Shown piece after piece: positions 33,362-44,860 of a stretch of 64,000 nt of DNA; the first letter of the stretch is position 1; each line of letters begins with the position of its first letter. The notes beneath the pieces were generated by a model. It was not told the DNA's origin, ran no database searches, and worked only from the letters and a program-made list of their open reading frames with translations. Source of the DNA: Amaurobius ferox (lineage: Eukaryota > Arthropoda > Arachnida > Araneae > Amaurobiidae); the NCBI GenBank assembly GCA_951213105.1, contig OX578147.1:128411322-128475321 (forward strand), read 5' to 3'. The translations under genes were made by a program, and so were the position numbers.

Positions 33362-33506
33362 CTACGATGTAGTCGTACTCGTCCCTGAAGTTCGATTTAG
33401 TTTGAGGTGTGTGCCTCTGAGTCGCTAGAGACAACAACAGAAGAGGAAGAATCGGGGATGCGGAGAATGGTGTCTGATAAGTCTGTTCTTCCGTCAAGTT
33501 ATTCAT
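33362..33506 (-). CDS. GMC oxidoreductase, exon 1 (start, signal peptide)
   Basis: Start of a GMC-family FAD-dependent oxidoreductase (glucose or choline dehydrogenase-like). Such enzymes oxidise alcohol groups of sugars or related substrates; the substrate here cannot be told. The exon opens with ATG at 33506, just inside a minus-strand acceptor (TTTTCAG ending at 33513), so a 5' UTR exon must lie upstream. It encodes MNNLTEEQ, a hydrophobic stretch SPILPLLLLSLA that may be a signal peptide or anchor, and ends DEYDYIV, the strand entering the FAD-binding GxGxxG motif. Together the seven exons give about 371 codons; GMC proteins of arthropods usually have around 600. Introns: 1.1, 12.4, 4.5, 0.55, 5.5 and 3.4 kb. 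Confidence 0.87.
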
Positions 33507-33512
33507 ATTTTC

Positions 33513-34029
33513 CTGAAAACAGATTTCAATTGTACTTTCCTACAATATAATAAGATAAGTCGGTAAGCGTGTTCAATTTCACCAATCTTTTTTTTTTAAT
33601 TACCCAGACCGTTCAGCTCACCCATGGGGTGTTGAACAGTTACAAAAGTCAACCAGAAAAAAAACACACTAAAAAATACATGGACAATACACAAAGACAA
33701 TCAATACACATAGACATACAAAGACAATACACGAAGACATGCATAGACGATAGACACAGGCATATAGTACTAAGACTACCCAAACTCCAATATTGTTAGT
33801 TACATTTTTTAGTACGAAAAGGTATTTAATAAAAGCCAAAAGAAGAAGCAAGTAAATTAGGAAAATGGAATTTGGAAAAGGAAAATCAGAAAAGAAATAA
33901 AAGGATAACAAAATAAAATTTAAAGGTAAAATAATAAAAGATTCAAAATAGAAAAGATATAAAACCACAGAGATACATATACTAAAGAAAATTCAGATAT
34001 TGGCTCAAAGTAACAGTGATCAAATAATA
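33513..34029. other. Upstream flank or 5' intron of the GMC gene
   Basis: A SINE-B tail fragment (CCAGACCGTTCAGCTCACCC with GGGGTGTTGAA) lies at about 33605-33640. 33690-33760 is a decayed (ACAAAGACAATACA)n-like repeat. The rest is A-rich. No promoter element can be supported. Confidence 0.35.
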
Positions 34030-34505
34030 CGGTAAACCCGGGTTAGATGGCCATACGGCTTAGATAGCCATACGGCTTAGATGGCCAATCGTTGTCATTT
34101 GTTTAGTAATCGGTAGGTGGAAACGCTAACCACACAGTTATGACTCAGATGTTCGAGAAAAAAGTTCGCATTGTCGAGCGCTAAAAAAACAGCAGCATTG
34201 TAAGTATATAACATTTTTTTTATATTTCAATCCTTCCAACTTTTCTCCGTCCAATAAGCTGCCTTATGATTATAGTTTATTTCGAGTTAAAATCTTTCAA
34301 TTGAGTTTAAACGAGGAACTAAATATTGTAATTTGTATGCTTAACCTCGATGTTTTCATTGATGCCACGTTTACCGGATAAGAATCATGGCCATCTATCC
34401 CCTTTTGTTAAGGATAGATGGACGACATTTTTCAGGGTTAGTTGGCCAGTCGGCCTATAGATTATTTCGGCATGTACGGTAAGCATCTTCTCGCTGTCTT
34501 TTCAG

Positions 34506-34658
34506 ATGCCAAATATATATGTTAAAAAACGGGATAGCAACCGTGGGGAGTGGGCACAAGATGATTTATGTAAAGCAATTAAAGCAATACGTAATGGCAC
34601 GTCAGTCCGACAAGCTTCCGGTGAATTTCGTGTGCCAAGAAAAATACTGGAGAGGAGA
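34506..34658 (+). pseudogene. pogo-type transposase, N-terminal pipsqueak-like HTH
   Basis: MPNIYVKKRDSNRGEWAQDD, then LCKAIKAIRNGTSVRQASGE and FRVPRKILERR before a TGA. The spacing L..AI.AIRNG.S.RQAS..F.VPR is the CENP-B/pipsqueak HTH found at the start of pogo and Tigger transposases. The following text to 34914 reads, in shifting frames, as a pogo C-terminal region (SEPQPSTSKQSG, ITPAPLISKTHTTSKRQRC, HATILTSS), so the DDE core has been deleted. It is non-functional. Confidence 0.6.
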
Positions 34659-34914
34659 TGAAAAACTGGAAACATAGTCAAAGGCTCGATGGACTGAGTC
34701 TTCGCTGAATAGCCCTACTCAGAAAGATTCTGAACCACAGCCCAGTACTTCCAAGCAGAGTGGGACGAATGAGCCAGCAGTCCCGCACAAAATTATTGAC
34801 CGATATTACACCTGCTCCATTGATTAGCAAAACTCACACAACATCCAAACGTCAGAGATGCCATGCTACTATCCTAACCTCATCCAAAAGTATAGATAAA
34901 GCAAAGCAGAAAAC

Positions 34915-36074
34915 AACAAGAAAGATCAATCATGCATAAAGCATTGATTATGAAATACTTTCCATCTGAAATGCAATTTTATTTAAAAATCTCTAAAATG
35001 CGATAAATTCAGCTATGATACTTTTAAAATTATCACAATACTAAAATACTTTATTATATTTGAACATCGAAAACAAATTAACTCTATTCAAATAACGTCA
35101 TCGAAATATAAATCACCTGTCTCTCTATATTCATAAATTTTTCCATTCCTTTCATTTACAGGGGATATTTTTAAAATTATCACAATATTACAATAATTTA
35201 TTTTAGTTGAAAACGTAAAACCATGGAGGTAAAATTACTTTCTAACTCCATGCTTAAAACTTCATCAAAAAAGCAATAATATGGAATCGTCTGCTTCTCT
35301 ATGTAAAATCAATGAATGTTTCATTCATATCAGCTATATTGCAGACTCTAAAATAACTCAGCTATATTGCAGAGCTAAATAATTTTACGTTAAAGAAATT
35401 CAGCAATTCTTATACAACTCATCTTACAGCTTGATGTGTTTACATTCTCTATACGTGAAAGTTAGGCTTCGTTGTAGAAATGATCCCAGTTGGATGCTCA
35501 TTTAAACTCCAAAATATTGTAATTGCGTTGGCTCAGTATATAGATGAACAGAAAAAAAAAGTGATTTTAGGACGGATGCAACATTAAATATAAATTAAAA
35601 AGAACTTTAAAAATCACGATTTTGACACAAGATGAATGCATATTTTATTTTGAGATGGGTCACATGATCTTTTCATATAATATGGATGCAATTATTATTT
35701 TAATTTTTATTTAAAAAAACTACTGAACATATTTTGCTGAATATTTTTTTTATATTTTTAATGGGATAATTTGAATATTTCCTAAAATTTTCGAAGCCAT
35801 TTGTGAATTTTAAATTCCGTTTAAAAATGTTTGAAAAACTGAGTCCCATAGGGTTCAATGTATTTCATTTTTTCAAACCGGGTTCAATCCTAAACTAATT
35901 GGTGATGCTATTCATTTACATTCCCATGTGTCCCACAGAACGACCGTCTCAACCACAAGCTAAAATTTTATTTTGATAAAGTCATTTTTACGGCAGTTAT
36001 CGTGCGAACGGACAGACAGACAGACAGAATGAACAAAGTCATAAACACTTTTTAATGTTGTAAAGTGTTAAAAA
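34915..36074 (+). mobile_element. Helentron-like element, copy 7
   Basis: Plus-oriented copy from ACAAGAAAGATCAATCATGC (hairpin with AAAGCATTGAT) to (GACA)n at 36011-36028 and the degenerate terminal hairpin ending GTTGTAAAGTGTTAAAAA. It separates two halves of the pogo C-terminal coding sequence and is younger than that element. Confidence 0.6.
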
Positions 36075-36376
36075 TTAAGAATTTTAGAACTCTGCCTCGG
36101 AAAAACCAAAATAAGAAGAAAAACTGTTGTAGAACTTTTTCCAGCAGCAGCTCTGAAAAGGAAATCGAGATTCAATATGCATCCAGTGGCATATCCAGTG
36201 ATGGTTTTGATTACTCCAATGAATTTATAGGATGCGGAGAAGATTATATAACAGCACAAAGATTAAAGCTGACTGGAGGAAGTGCGCTCGTTGCCATCCC
36301 TGGTTGCACGAAACATTCTCATCATTTATCGATGTATGCCAATCCTGTGGTATTATTATATAAAAAGAAGAAGTGA
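36075..36376 (+). pseudogene. pogo-type transposase, C-terminal end
   Basis: The open frame reads basic KNQNKKKNC, a Ser run SSSSSEKE, then acidic and Ser-rich EIQYASSGISSDGFD, and FIGCGEDYI before a divergent end. A basic linker followed by a Ser/acidic stretch and CxEDY is what I expect at the end of pogo-like proteins in arthropods. It continues the fragment interrupted at 34914 by the helentron-like copy. It is degraded and has no start of its own. Confidence 0.4.
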
Positions 36377-36408
36377 CATTTTATTTAATTTTCCAACAAT
36401 GTTTTTAT

Positions 36409-37370
36409 TACTTTCCTTATATACATAATGTATAAGGAAAGTATTGTGACGGGGTCGAAAATTCGAATTCGAATTTTCGACGGGAGAGCACGTTTCAAGC
36501 ATCGCTGATCACGAATCAAACATTTTTGAAGTGAAGTCTGTGTGTGTGTGTGTGAAAGTATGTGTGTGTGTGTGTGTGTGCGTATGTCAGTGAGTCTGTG
36601 GAGGCGGTAACTGACGAACAAATGCACCGATTCGAACCAAATTTGGTACAAAAATCACAATCTGTAAACACTGGAAGCCTATTGTTTTTATACGTAATCG
36701 AATGTTCAGAACCCCCCTAAATTTTCGAATAAAATTTAGAAAAAAATCGTCAAAAAAAATCAAAACCACTAATTAAGTTACGCAAATAGACATTTCTTAT
36801 GTAATTTTTCATTAGGAAACGATTGACATAAATTTTAGAACGCTAACATGAACCGTTCTCGAGATATTGCACATTTTTCAAAAAATTATCAAAAAGTCAT
36901 ATAAAATGAAAAAAACATTACTTCCTATTGAGAAACATGTTCACTTTTCATATGTAATACCATGCGATAAATTGGGTAACATCATTTTCATGGATCTAGC
37001 TCGTTCCATTCATGGAAAAAGATAGTTTGAGTAATACTTTTGTATTTGAACGCCAATAGTCATTTATCTGCTGTAAGAAGAACTTATTTCTTCGTCCATA
37101 ACGCTTGGCGAGATTTTGGCGACGAATTTGGTGGAATGTCGCCAACTTGGCGACTTTTTGAAATGTTGCCAAATTAACGAAAATTTCGCCAAATGGATAA
37201 AAAAGACGCTAAATCAATGAAAATGACGACTAATTGTCGAAAATTCAATATCTTGGAAAGAATATTAGTATCTACTATAAGAAAAACCTATTTTTTTTAC
37301 TGTAAAAGTAGTAAATTCATTACATTATATAAGGAAAGTCATGTGTTGCCCACATCAGATTTTTTTAGTT
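36409..37370 (+). mobile_element. Repeat B copy inside the pogo-like element
   Basis: Complete copy: TTACTTTCCTTATATACATA palindromic start, GTCGAAAATTCGAATTCGAA, GAGAGCACGTTTCAAGCATC, (GT)n at 36538-36580, GAACGCTAACATGAACCGTTC-type block, TTGGCGAGATTTTGGCGACG block, and the end TATATAAGGAAAGTCATGTG followed by CACATCAGATTTTTT. It is the best copy from which to define the ends because both flanks belong to a recognisable host element. Confidence 0.65.
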
Positions 37371-37639
37371 AATATTTTGGGAAGTAATCATCTCATGTAT
37401 TTTTGCAACACATTATCTGTAGTATTTTGTTCTTGAATTAAAACCTTGTTTTTAAATTAAATGCGGAAACTTCCTTAAGCTTAACTCGCACATATTTACC
37501 ATTAAAATAGACATGGCCAATTAACCCACGATAGATGGCCAACAGCATAGTTTTAAGATTTCGGAATTTTTGACTTTTTATCAATTGCTTTTTAAAAAAG
37601 TCCATATAAATATAAAACATTAAACTTTACTGAGTGATG

Positions 37640-37700
37640 AAGACCCAGACCGTCCGACTCGTCCGAAGACATGAGCAGCCGTTTGGACGGCTGGGACACT
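37640..37700 (-). mobile_element. SINE-B tail fragment
   Basis: GACCCAGACCGTCCGACTCG, then ACATGAGCAGCCGTTTGGACG, matches the SINE-B tail in reverse. The flanks CTTTACTGAGTGA and CTCTACTGAATG may be a worn target duplication. 37799-38354 holds nothing else certain, only CGCTTTCGGACATTTTACAT followed by GTCCATCCTCAGTGGC, a pattern seen at ends of some Penelope-like elements. Confidence 0.45.
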
Positions 37701-38354
37701 CTACTGAATGTGTTAAAATTTTTGTGATCATGCATTTTAATAATACATGCGAGTAATCTTCAATTTAAAAAACTGTGGTCATCTAGCTCTGGTTTGTCCT
37801 ATTAAAAGCATCAGCAACTCATAAAGACGTAAAAATTACTCTTAGCAATTAAAATATAATTATTGCTAAGAGTGGAGACACGTCACGGTTTCAAATACAA
37901 ATTACTAATAAATGACAAATCTCACAGATCCAATAGTCATTTTATTTTAAAATCATCCTACAGACGTAAAAATAATAGCCAAAGCGCTTTCGGACATTTT
38001 ACATGTCCATCCTCAGTGGCAGTACAATTTAGAAATGATGCCAACGTGCTTAAATACACTTCAATACTGTCAAGAAAAATTTGCATATAAAATTGTCAGT
38101 TATACAAAAAGGTGGGTTATGAATCAGATTATAATTTATACAAAGCTCAAGAGCAAATACTCCAAAAAGGTTTAAAACTATATGATTTTTAAAAAACACA
38201 CAATAATTATAAATCAATGTAGCTATGCAACAGCTTAACATGCAGGGAATCGAGAACGAGTCGCCAAGCATAACTTAGGACCTGAACAGGGTCAAAATTA
38301 CAAATAGAAGAGCGGTATAAATAAATAAAATGGGATTCATAAAGCAAGATCGAA

Positions 38355-40746
38355 CGGGGGCTACTACAATTTCGATTCACATAATAGTATTGTTGAGTTT
38401 GAGTCAACAATTGAGTCCAAGCCAAATGAAAATTCTACAGGCAATACTGAATTAAGATTGAACGAAAATAACTCAGAAGAAAATACATCTAATTTGGGTG
38501 TTGAATTAAGATCGATCGGAAACACACCACAAGGAAATAGTTTAGATATTGGATTTAACATTCAAAAAGTTCAAAATTTAGATCAAGAAAGTAAATTTAG
38601 GCTCTTTAATTCCCATTGGGTTCCAGAAAAATCTTTCGTATTTCCCCAAAGTGGTAAAAGAAACTTGCGATTTCAACATCAGTGGTTAGAAAGGTTCCCA
38701 TGGTTGATGTATACGATGAATGGAAACGGGGCTTTATGTAAATTCTGCGTCCTGTTTTCTAAGGAATGCGCTGGAAAAGGAGATCATCAAAAACTCAAAT
38801 CTTTAGTTTTTGAGCCTTTTAACAAATGGAAGGATGCCATTGAAATTTTTAGTAACCATTGTTCCAACCAGTACCATAAGAACTGTGTAATGGAAGCTGA
38901 GAATTTTATGAAAGTATGTAAAAATTCTGAAGCTAACATAAAAAACATAATAGATTCCAATCGAATGAAACAAGTGGCTGAAAATCACAGGAAACTAATT
39001 CCTATAATTGAAACTATAAAACTATGCGGTCGCCAGGAAATTGCTTTAAGAGGTACTTCTGACTCTGGTACAATCAATATTGATGATAAAGAACCAACTA
39101 TTAATGATGGTAATTTTAGGGCTATTATGAGAATGCGAGCGAAGCGTGGAAATCAAAATTTAATTGGCCATTCAAAAAATCTTTCTTTAAATTTTAGACC
39201 CAAAATTCAAAATGAAATAATTTCAATTTGTGATGAAATGGTTCAGCAAAAATTTGTACAGAGAATGAATAATGCTACAAATTTTTCCATTTTGGCAGAG
39301 GAAACTACAGATATCACAAGGTAAGAACAAATGACAATCTGTGTGAGATATGTCGATAAAAAAAAAATATTTATGTACTCAGAGAAGATTTTCTATGTTT
39401 TGTCATAGCTAATAGCAATACTGGAGAATGCTTATCAAATACGATTATAAAATCATTGCAAACACCTGGTGTAAATTGCAAAAATATGGTAGGGCAAGGT
39501 TATGACGGAGCTTCTTCAATGAAAGGAGGTTTTAAAGGAGTGCAAGCTCGAATAAGAGAACATTTTCCAGAAGCACTCTATGTTCATTGTAGTTCTCATT
39601 CCCTGAACTAAGCATTCCGCCATTCATGCGAAGTTGTTAGTATAAGAAATTGCATTGCCACTGTTAAAGCCGTGGGAATTTTTTTAAAATCATCTAAAAG
39701 AACGGGGTGTTTAAAAGAAAACATTGAATTTAACTTTCCTGAAACAAAATGGAAAACTTTAACAGCTATGTACGAAATAAGATGGGTAGAAAACCACAAT
39801 GGTCTTCTAAAATTCAAAGAAATCTACAAAGCTATTGTAGAAACTTTAGAAGATTTAAGCTTCAATCCTGATGTAGATACGTCTTCTAAAGCATCATTGT
39901 TGCTAAAATCTATTTTATCAAGCGAATTTGTGATCAGTTTGTGCTGCTTATCTATGCTATTTTCATACACTCTGCCTGTGTGCAAAATGTTACAATCTCC
40001 GCAGTGTGATTTATCTGGAGCTATGCAACATGTAGACTTACTGCAAGAAACGTTTGCTGACATAAGGGCAAATATGGAATCGAGGATTTTAAACATTTAC
40101 AAATGTGCTGAACATTTGTTGCACTCTGTAAACGAAGAAATTAAAATTCCACGAACAGCATCGAAGCAAAAATACCGAGCAAATATTTGTACATCGAATT
40201 CTGAAACTTATTTTCGAATTGCAATAGCTGTTCCATTTTTGGACAATTTTGTTAATCAAATAAATAACAGATTTTCCCAATCATAAAGCCACGTTAATTA
40301 CATTAGATCAGCTAATACCATCTGTTTGTTGCAATGAAAACACAGTGTTCAATGTAGAAGCGTTACAATATTGCACAAAAACAGGTTGCAGTGGGACACT
40401 TTAGAACCGGAATACAAAATGTGGAGAAAGAAATGGAAGAAAGAAATGAGTGTTAATAGACCTAAGTGTGCCATTACAGCTTTGAATGAATGCAGTGCAG
40501 ATTTTTTTCCCAATATTTTTTGTTTATTAAAAATTTTATGCACACTCCCTGTAACCACTTGCACCCCCTGAAAGAGCATTTTCGACATTGAAAAGGATTA
40601 AAACTTACCTTCGAAATTCAACAAGTCAAGAAAGACTAAATGGACTGGCATTGATGTCAGTTTATAGAGACATTGAAATTGACAATGAAGATACGACAAA
40701 TGTGTTTGCTTTAAAAAAAGCAAGAAAACTAAACTTTGTCTTTTGA
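38355..40746 (+). pseudogene. hAT transposase of ZMYM1/DUF4371 type, decayed
   Basis: The longest open piece (38458-39324, open upstream to about 38355) has a TTF-type zinc-finger region: WVPEKSFVFPQSGKRNLRF, W-LERFPWLMY, ALCKFCVLFSKEC, W-KDAIEIFSNHCSNQYH. The transposase core follows in pieces: LAEETTDITR-(stop)-EQMTICVRYVD, GQGYDGASSMKG, ALYVHCSSHSLN, and a long frame 39672-40286. The C-terminal hAT dimerisation motif ERAFSTLKRIKTYLRNSTSQ, with ERLNGLALMSVYRDIEI, ends at 40746. At least one stop and several frameshifts break it. ZMYM1-like genes of vertebrates descend from this group. A likely right terminus is near 41143 (CTGGGTACGGCCTTG); no left end was found. Confidence 0.85.
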
Positions 40747-41918
40747 GTGTGTTTTGAGTATTTTTCATAAGTTTGTTAAAGTCATCAGACATTTAGAAAT
40801 TTCATTTTTTTTCTGTTCCAGATATTTCATTTGCATTATGTAATTACATATTTTTATTTTTTATCACTATTTCGATTGCTTATCTACTTATTTTCTTTCC
40901 GTTTGACTACTAAAAGGTAACTATAAAAGATATGTAAATATTATTTTATAATATTGTATATAATTAAAAAAATTAAATTCAAAAATATTTAAAACACTCT
41001 TTTTCGTAACTTCTTTTTCTAAGTGCGAAACAACTTTTTATGTGTGTACGCACGCATGCATGCATGTACGTACGTAAAAGTGTGGGACATGATTTCTCTG
41101 AGAACCCCCCCCCCCCAAATTAAATTTCTGGGTACGGCCTTGCATGACACCAATATACTTTTGTAAAGGTGTCGGAATGAAAACGCAGGTATCTTTTGAC
41201 AAAAACCACAAGTTTTATTATTAAACTTTAGAAATCATAAAATAAACTCTCTTAACGTAATGTATAATAATAAAACAGAATGTACATAGTCCACCCTTCC
41301 TACCATCGTCTACATCCATACACGCCACGCTACACGTACCAACTCGTATCATATTTCACCATCTCCTCTTTCCGTGCTTCGCCTTTTTATAACCTGATTG
41401 CCAGCTCCACCTGCCGATCGCAATCTGCGCGTCTGTTATTTTAATTTAGACTCTTCTTTCCTCGGGGAAGACACTGCTTGAAAAATAAGAAGTCGACAAT
41501 AGAAATTGTTAATCCTTACACTTTCCCTATACGTTCCCATGTATCGTAGGGAAAGTAAAAAGGGCTGTATCCCCCCCCCCACACCACCACTACACACAAG
41601 ATTACAAGATTAAAAATTTAAAATATTTTATAAAATGAATAAAATAGCCATATTTTAAACTTTAACATTTCGTCCCCCTCGCAATTTAGAAATAATGCTG
41701 CTAATAGTGTCTCTTGTGCAGTTCGAAATATTCCTTAGATAAAAAAAAATCTATGGGGGCAGCACATGAATTTCCCTACAGACTCAAACTTATTTTCTCT
41801 TCCATAATCCATTAAATTGTGTTTCACTTTCCCACATGACACTGATATTTATATGATATCATATACAAGTAAGATTTTCAATTTAAGACTTCAATTAATT
41901 TAAGACTTTTATTTTTCA
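40747..41918. other. hAT 3' flank and repeat B scraps
   Basis: 41039-41075 has an ACGCACGCATGCATGCATGT-type simple repeat. A C-run at 41106-41116 leads to the probable hAT end. At 41515-41780 the ends of a repeat-B-like element (ACTTTCCCTATACGTTCCCA with its mirrored GGGAAAGT, and GGCAGCACATGAATTTCCCT) enclose unrelated short sequence. No gene is recognised. Confidence 0.4.
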
Positions 41919-42024
41919 TTTTACAATTTAATGCAATTTAAAACTTCGCCACCATTTTACAATTTAATGCAATTTAAAACTTCGCCACCATTTTACAATT
42001 TAATGCAATTTAAAACTTCGCCAC
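41919..42024. repeat. 37-bp tandem repeat, three copies
   Basis: CATTTTACAATTTAATGCAA followed by TTTAAAACTTCGCCAC is repeated three times head to tail with hardly any change. It follows AT-rich sequence and is followed by CTCGAGAACGACTCATTTTT, a repeat-B-like word. Confidence 0.75.
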
Positions 42025-42654
42025 TTTTTCAAAATTCAAAGAACTTAAATATCTCGAGAACGACTCATTTTTGAATAATGGGAATTGGTCTTGTCTCTGT
42101 ATATATATATATATATATAGAAAACGAGCGTTTCATTGATATATTTAAGCATATTAAATCCTTTATTTCGGATGTGGATGACTTTTCCGGGCTATTTGAT
42201 AAAAAAAAGCAGGTTCTGTGTTTCCGAATCGTACCAAAATGTAATCTCAACACCAGGGTATATCACAAGTAATTTCCCTTCGAAATTTTATGAAATTTTC
42301 ATCGAATAGTTTTCTAACTACCTTGAAAAACATCGTCAGCTCCTCAGAATTCCTAAAACCTTAATGTCTGTAGAGTGGTGGTTCATTGTAGATTAATGAG
42401 GTTAGTCTGTCGTAAACATTACGTCTTAAGCAATAAGCAATAAGCATTAAGCGTCTTAATAAATGCATTTCAGCACATTTAGTCTTATATTTCAGGTTTT
42501 GACGATTTTTGTGGGCTATTTTGCAAAAATAGAAAAAAAAATATGGCAAGTTCTACTTTTCAGAATCATCTAATTAGTACCAGGGTAACCTATAATAAAG
42601 ACTTATATACGAAAATTCCGTACAATAACATTTAAGCTACAGTGAATACATACA

Positions 42655-42990
42655 TTGCATAGACAGACACACAGATAGACAGATAGATACACAGATAGAC
42701 AGATAGATACAGACAGACACATAGATAGACAGATAGATACATACTGACACACAGATGAACAGATAGATACACACAGACACACAGATAGATACATACTGAC
42801 ACACAGATGGACAGATAGATACACACAGACACACAGATAGACAGACAGATACACACATAGATACACACAGACACACTGACAGATACACACAGACACACAT
42901 ATAGACAGATAGATACATAGAGAGACAGACAGACAGATTGATACACACAGACACACATATAAACAGATAAATACAGACGCACGCACACGC
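42655..42990. repeat. Compound GATA/GACA/CACA microsatellite
   Basis: About 335 bp of mixed GATAGACAGATAGATACACA-type units with ACACACAGACAC interspersed, showing a loose 26- to 34-bp periodicity. Long open frames on the minus strand (Cys/Leu/Ser/Val repeats) come from the repeat and are not genes. Confidence 0.85.
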
Positions 42991-43833
42991 GCCACGCTAA
43001 AGATATATTTTCTTTTCTTCTCATCAACCTTTGTGAAGCCGCGACCAGGTAAATTCAATTTTGATAAGACTAAGGCCCGCTACCAACAAATTGACTCGTA
43101 AATACCTTCCGAATTCATTTTTTATGTACATACATTAAACTAACATAATAATAATAACATGCCATAATCATAAAGTATATTAGTACATTTATGTATACGG
43201 TGTTGGCAAATATAAAATTACATTTAAATAAGTTGTCAAGCACTGGGACTCACGAAATATTGTAGCATTTTGTCATTTCCCCAGACCGACATCATTCAAT
43301 TAATGTGAGCTGATTTTCATTGGCATATCCCATTTTTACCACCAAAAATTTATTTTACTATTCAATATAAAATGGATGATTGTATTTTTAAATTGATTTT
43401 ACTGATGTTGGTTTGAAAATAAAACCGGTATTCAGAGTGAAAAATATTGGTCCATTGTAATTCTCCATAGAAGTCAAATGAGCAGTCTTTTATTCATATT
43501 AGAATTTAAATGCGGCTTGGTCACTGACATTTGCTGCACAGATGTTATTGAGGCGTTCTGGTTCTGAGCTTTTCGACATATTCATGAATGTTATTCACCT
43601 TAGATATTTCCACTATCAAGTATTTATTCATAAAAAAAAAAAAAAACAACAAAAGAACGCTTTGAACACGCTGTCCTAAAGTGCCTGAAACGTGTAAATC
43701 CGTCGAAAACTAGAGTTCCGATTCCAATACTTTCCCTATACATACATTCCCGTGTATAGTATGGCAAGTAAAACACTCTGTCGCAAAGTAGTTATCAGTC
43801 GGAAAGAATTTGTCGTAATTTGAAAGTACTTAC

Positions 43834-44002
43834 CTCTTGAGAATAGCAGCAATTTTTTACGAACAATTGCTTCGAACAATTCAATACGGAAATTTTTGGA
43901 ATGATTGCTGCCATTTGAGTCAATCATTTGATTCGATGTAGCAGACGATACCAAAAATGTAATTCTACACGACGACAATTTAATCACATCAGTAAATTGC
44001 AT
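43834..44002 (-). CDS. Possible exon of an unknown gene
   Basis: A minus-strand open segment starts with ATG at 44002 and ends at 43834 on a good splice donor (CAAGAG then GTAAGTAC). It would encode 56 residues, MQFTDVIKLSSCRITFLVSS and further Ser/Asn-rich and Lys-rich parts (FEAIVRKKLLLFSR), with exit phase 1. I recognise no family. It lies about 10.3 kb upstream of GMC exon 1 on the same strand. Read into that exon's 5' end it would hit a stop at once, so it is not simply its coding first exon, though it could be a leader exon. The stretch 43060-43833 shows nothing else. Confidence 0.25.
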
Positions 44003-44351
44003 TTAATCTATTTCTCCAGAATGTTTCTCAATAAAGGTTTCGTTTGAATATAGCGCGCTCAGTTTGAAAGAAGAATAATAAATATTTTATCTGAAAATAA
44101 AATACATTAAACCTTCAATAACTCGAATAGGCACTTTTCCTAAGACGGGCGATAAATCGTCATATATAGTTTAAGTAGGTTATTTATTAGAACAACATGC
44201 GCTTTGTAACAACATTCTGTTTTCATATTACTTGAAAACAAATTAAATTTCTATCTATTTTTTGTCAATTTTATTTTCTTCGGGAATATTTTGTGATTTG
44301 GCGTTCCGGTTCGTGAAATTTTCCATTTCGAGCCCCTTCGCGGAAGTAAGT

Positions 44352-44579
44352 CTATGCTCTATGTGCAATAAAATAAGTCCATAAATAAAAATTAAACTGA
44401 CATCCGCACAACAGACGTAAGTTTGTGGCGCTATGGCAGAAACATTGCACCTGGTGCAGTAGGTGCAATGTTTCTACAGGCGATTTCCCCAAACGCTGGC
44501 AGAATTTGATATTCGCACGTTGTTCTTCAAACACCATTTTCGTTTTCGATGAACGCGAACGACTACAATTCACTGACAC
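44352..44579 (-). pseudogene. mariner-type transposase, N-terminal HTH fragment
   Basis: The minus strand encodes FEEQRANIKFCQRLGKSPVE followed by TLHLLHQV, the first helix-turn-helix of mariner-like transposases (compare EQR.xIKF..KLGK...E....L...). After about 30 residues the resemblance stops. The expected continuation is replaced by an inverted copy of GAAACATTGCACCT / AGGTGCAATGTTTC around 44436-44477. Nothing of the DDD domain is present. It is dead. Confidence 0.5.
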
Positions 44580-44860
44580 ACATTGTCTGGAAAAACACCT
44601 GCTTCTTTCTTTTCACATTTCGCGTCACATGTGCCTCTACGCTACGGTAAAATAGTTCCCCTCTCCTCCAATCAGGGTTAGAGATATCAGCACAGTCTCC
44701 GAACTTTTTGATCCTACCTTGTATAAACCTCGGTTCCAGTGACGCGCATGAAAAAGACGCATCGTGCAGCGTTTTAAACGTTCAGAGTTCTCACTCACGG
44801 ACAATTAGTACTGTATTTTTTACTTTGATATTGCAAGTTGTGTACAAAAATGCTTTTGAG

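Larger units (their letters stand above)
34030..37798 (+). mobile_element. pogo-like transposon broken by two insertions
   Basis: The left end GGTAAACCCGGGTTAGATGG, followed by CCATACGG, and the right end CTGTGGTCATCTAGCTCTGG, followed by TTTGTCC, form imperfect inverted repeats; internal GGATAGATGG and ACGATAGATGGCC motifs echo them. Between them lie an N-terminal DNA-binding fragment (34506), a C-terminal fragment (34.66-34.91 and 36.07-36.38 kb), a helentron-like copy (34915-36074), a repeat B copy (36409-37370) and a SINE-B scrap (37640-37700). The central DDE part of the transposase is missing. Removing the insertions leaves about 1.6 kb. Confidence 0.55.

Noticed and set aside
38458..40746. 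Domesticated ZMYM1-like host gene
   Set aside because: Stops and frameshifts break the transposase, and a transposon-like right end follows; it reads as a decayed hAT copy.
42603..43058. Cys/Ser/Val-rich proteins of 105-151 residues on the minus strand
   Set aside because: They are translations of a GATA/GACA/CACA microsatellite in three overlapping frames.
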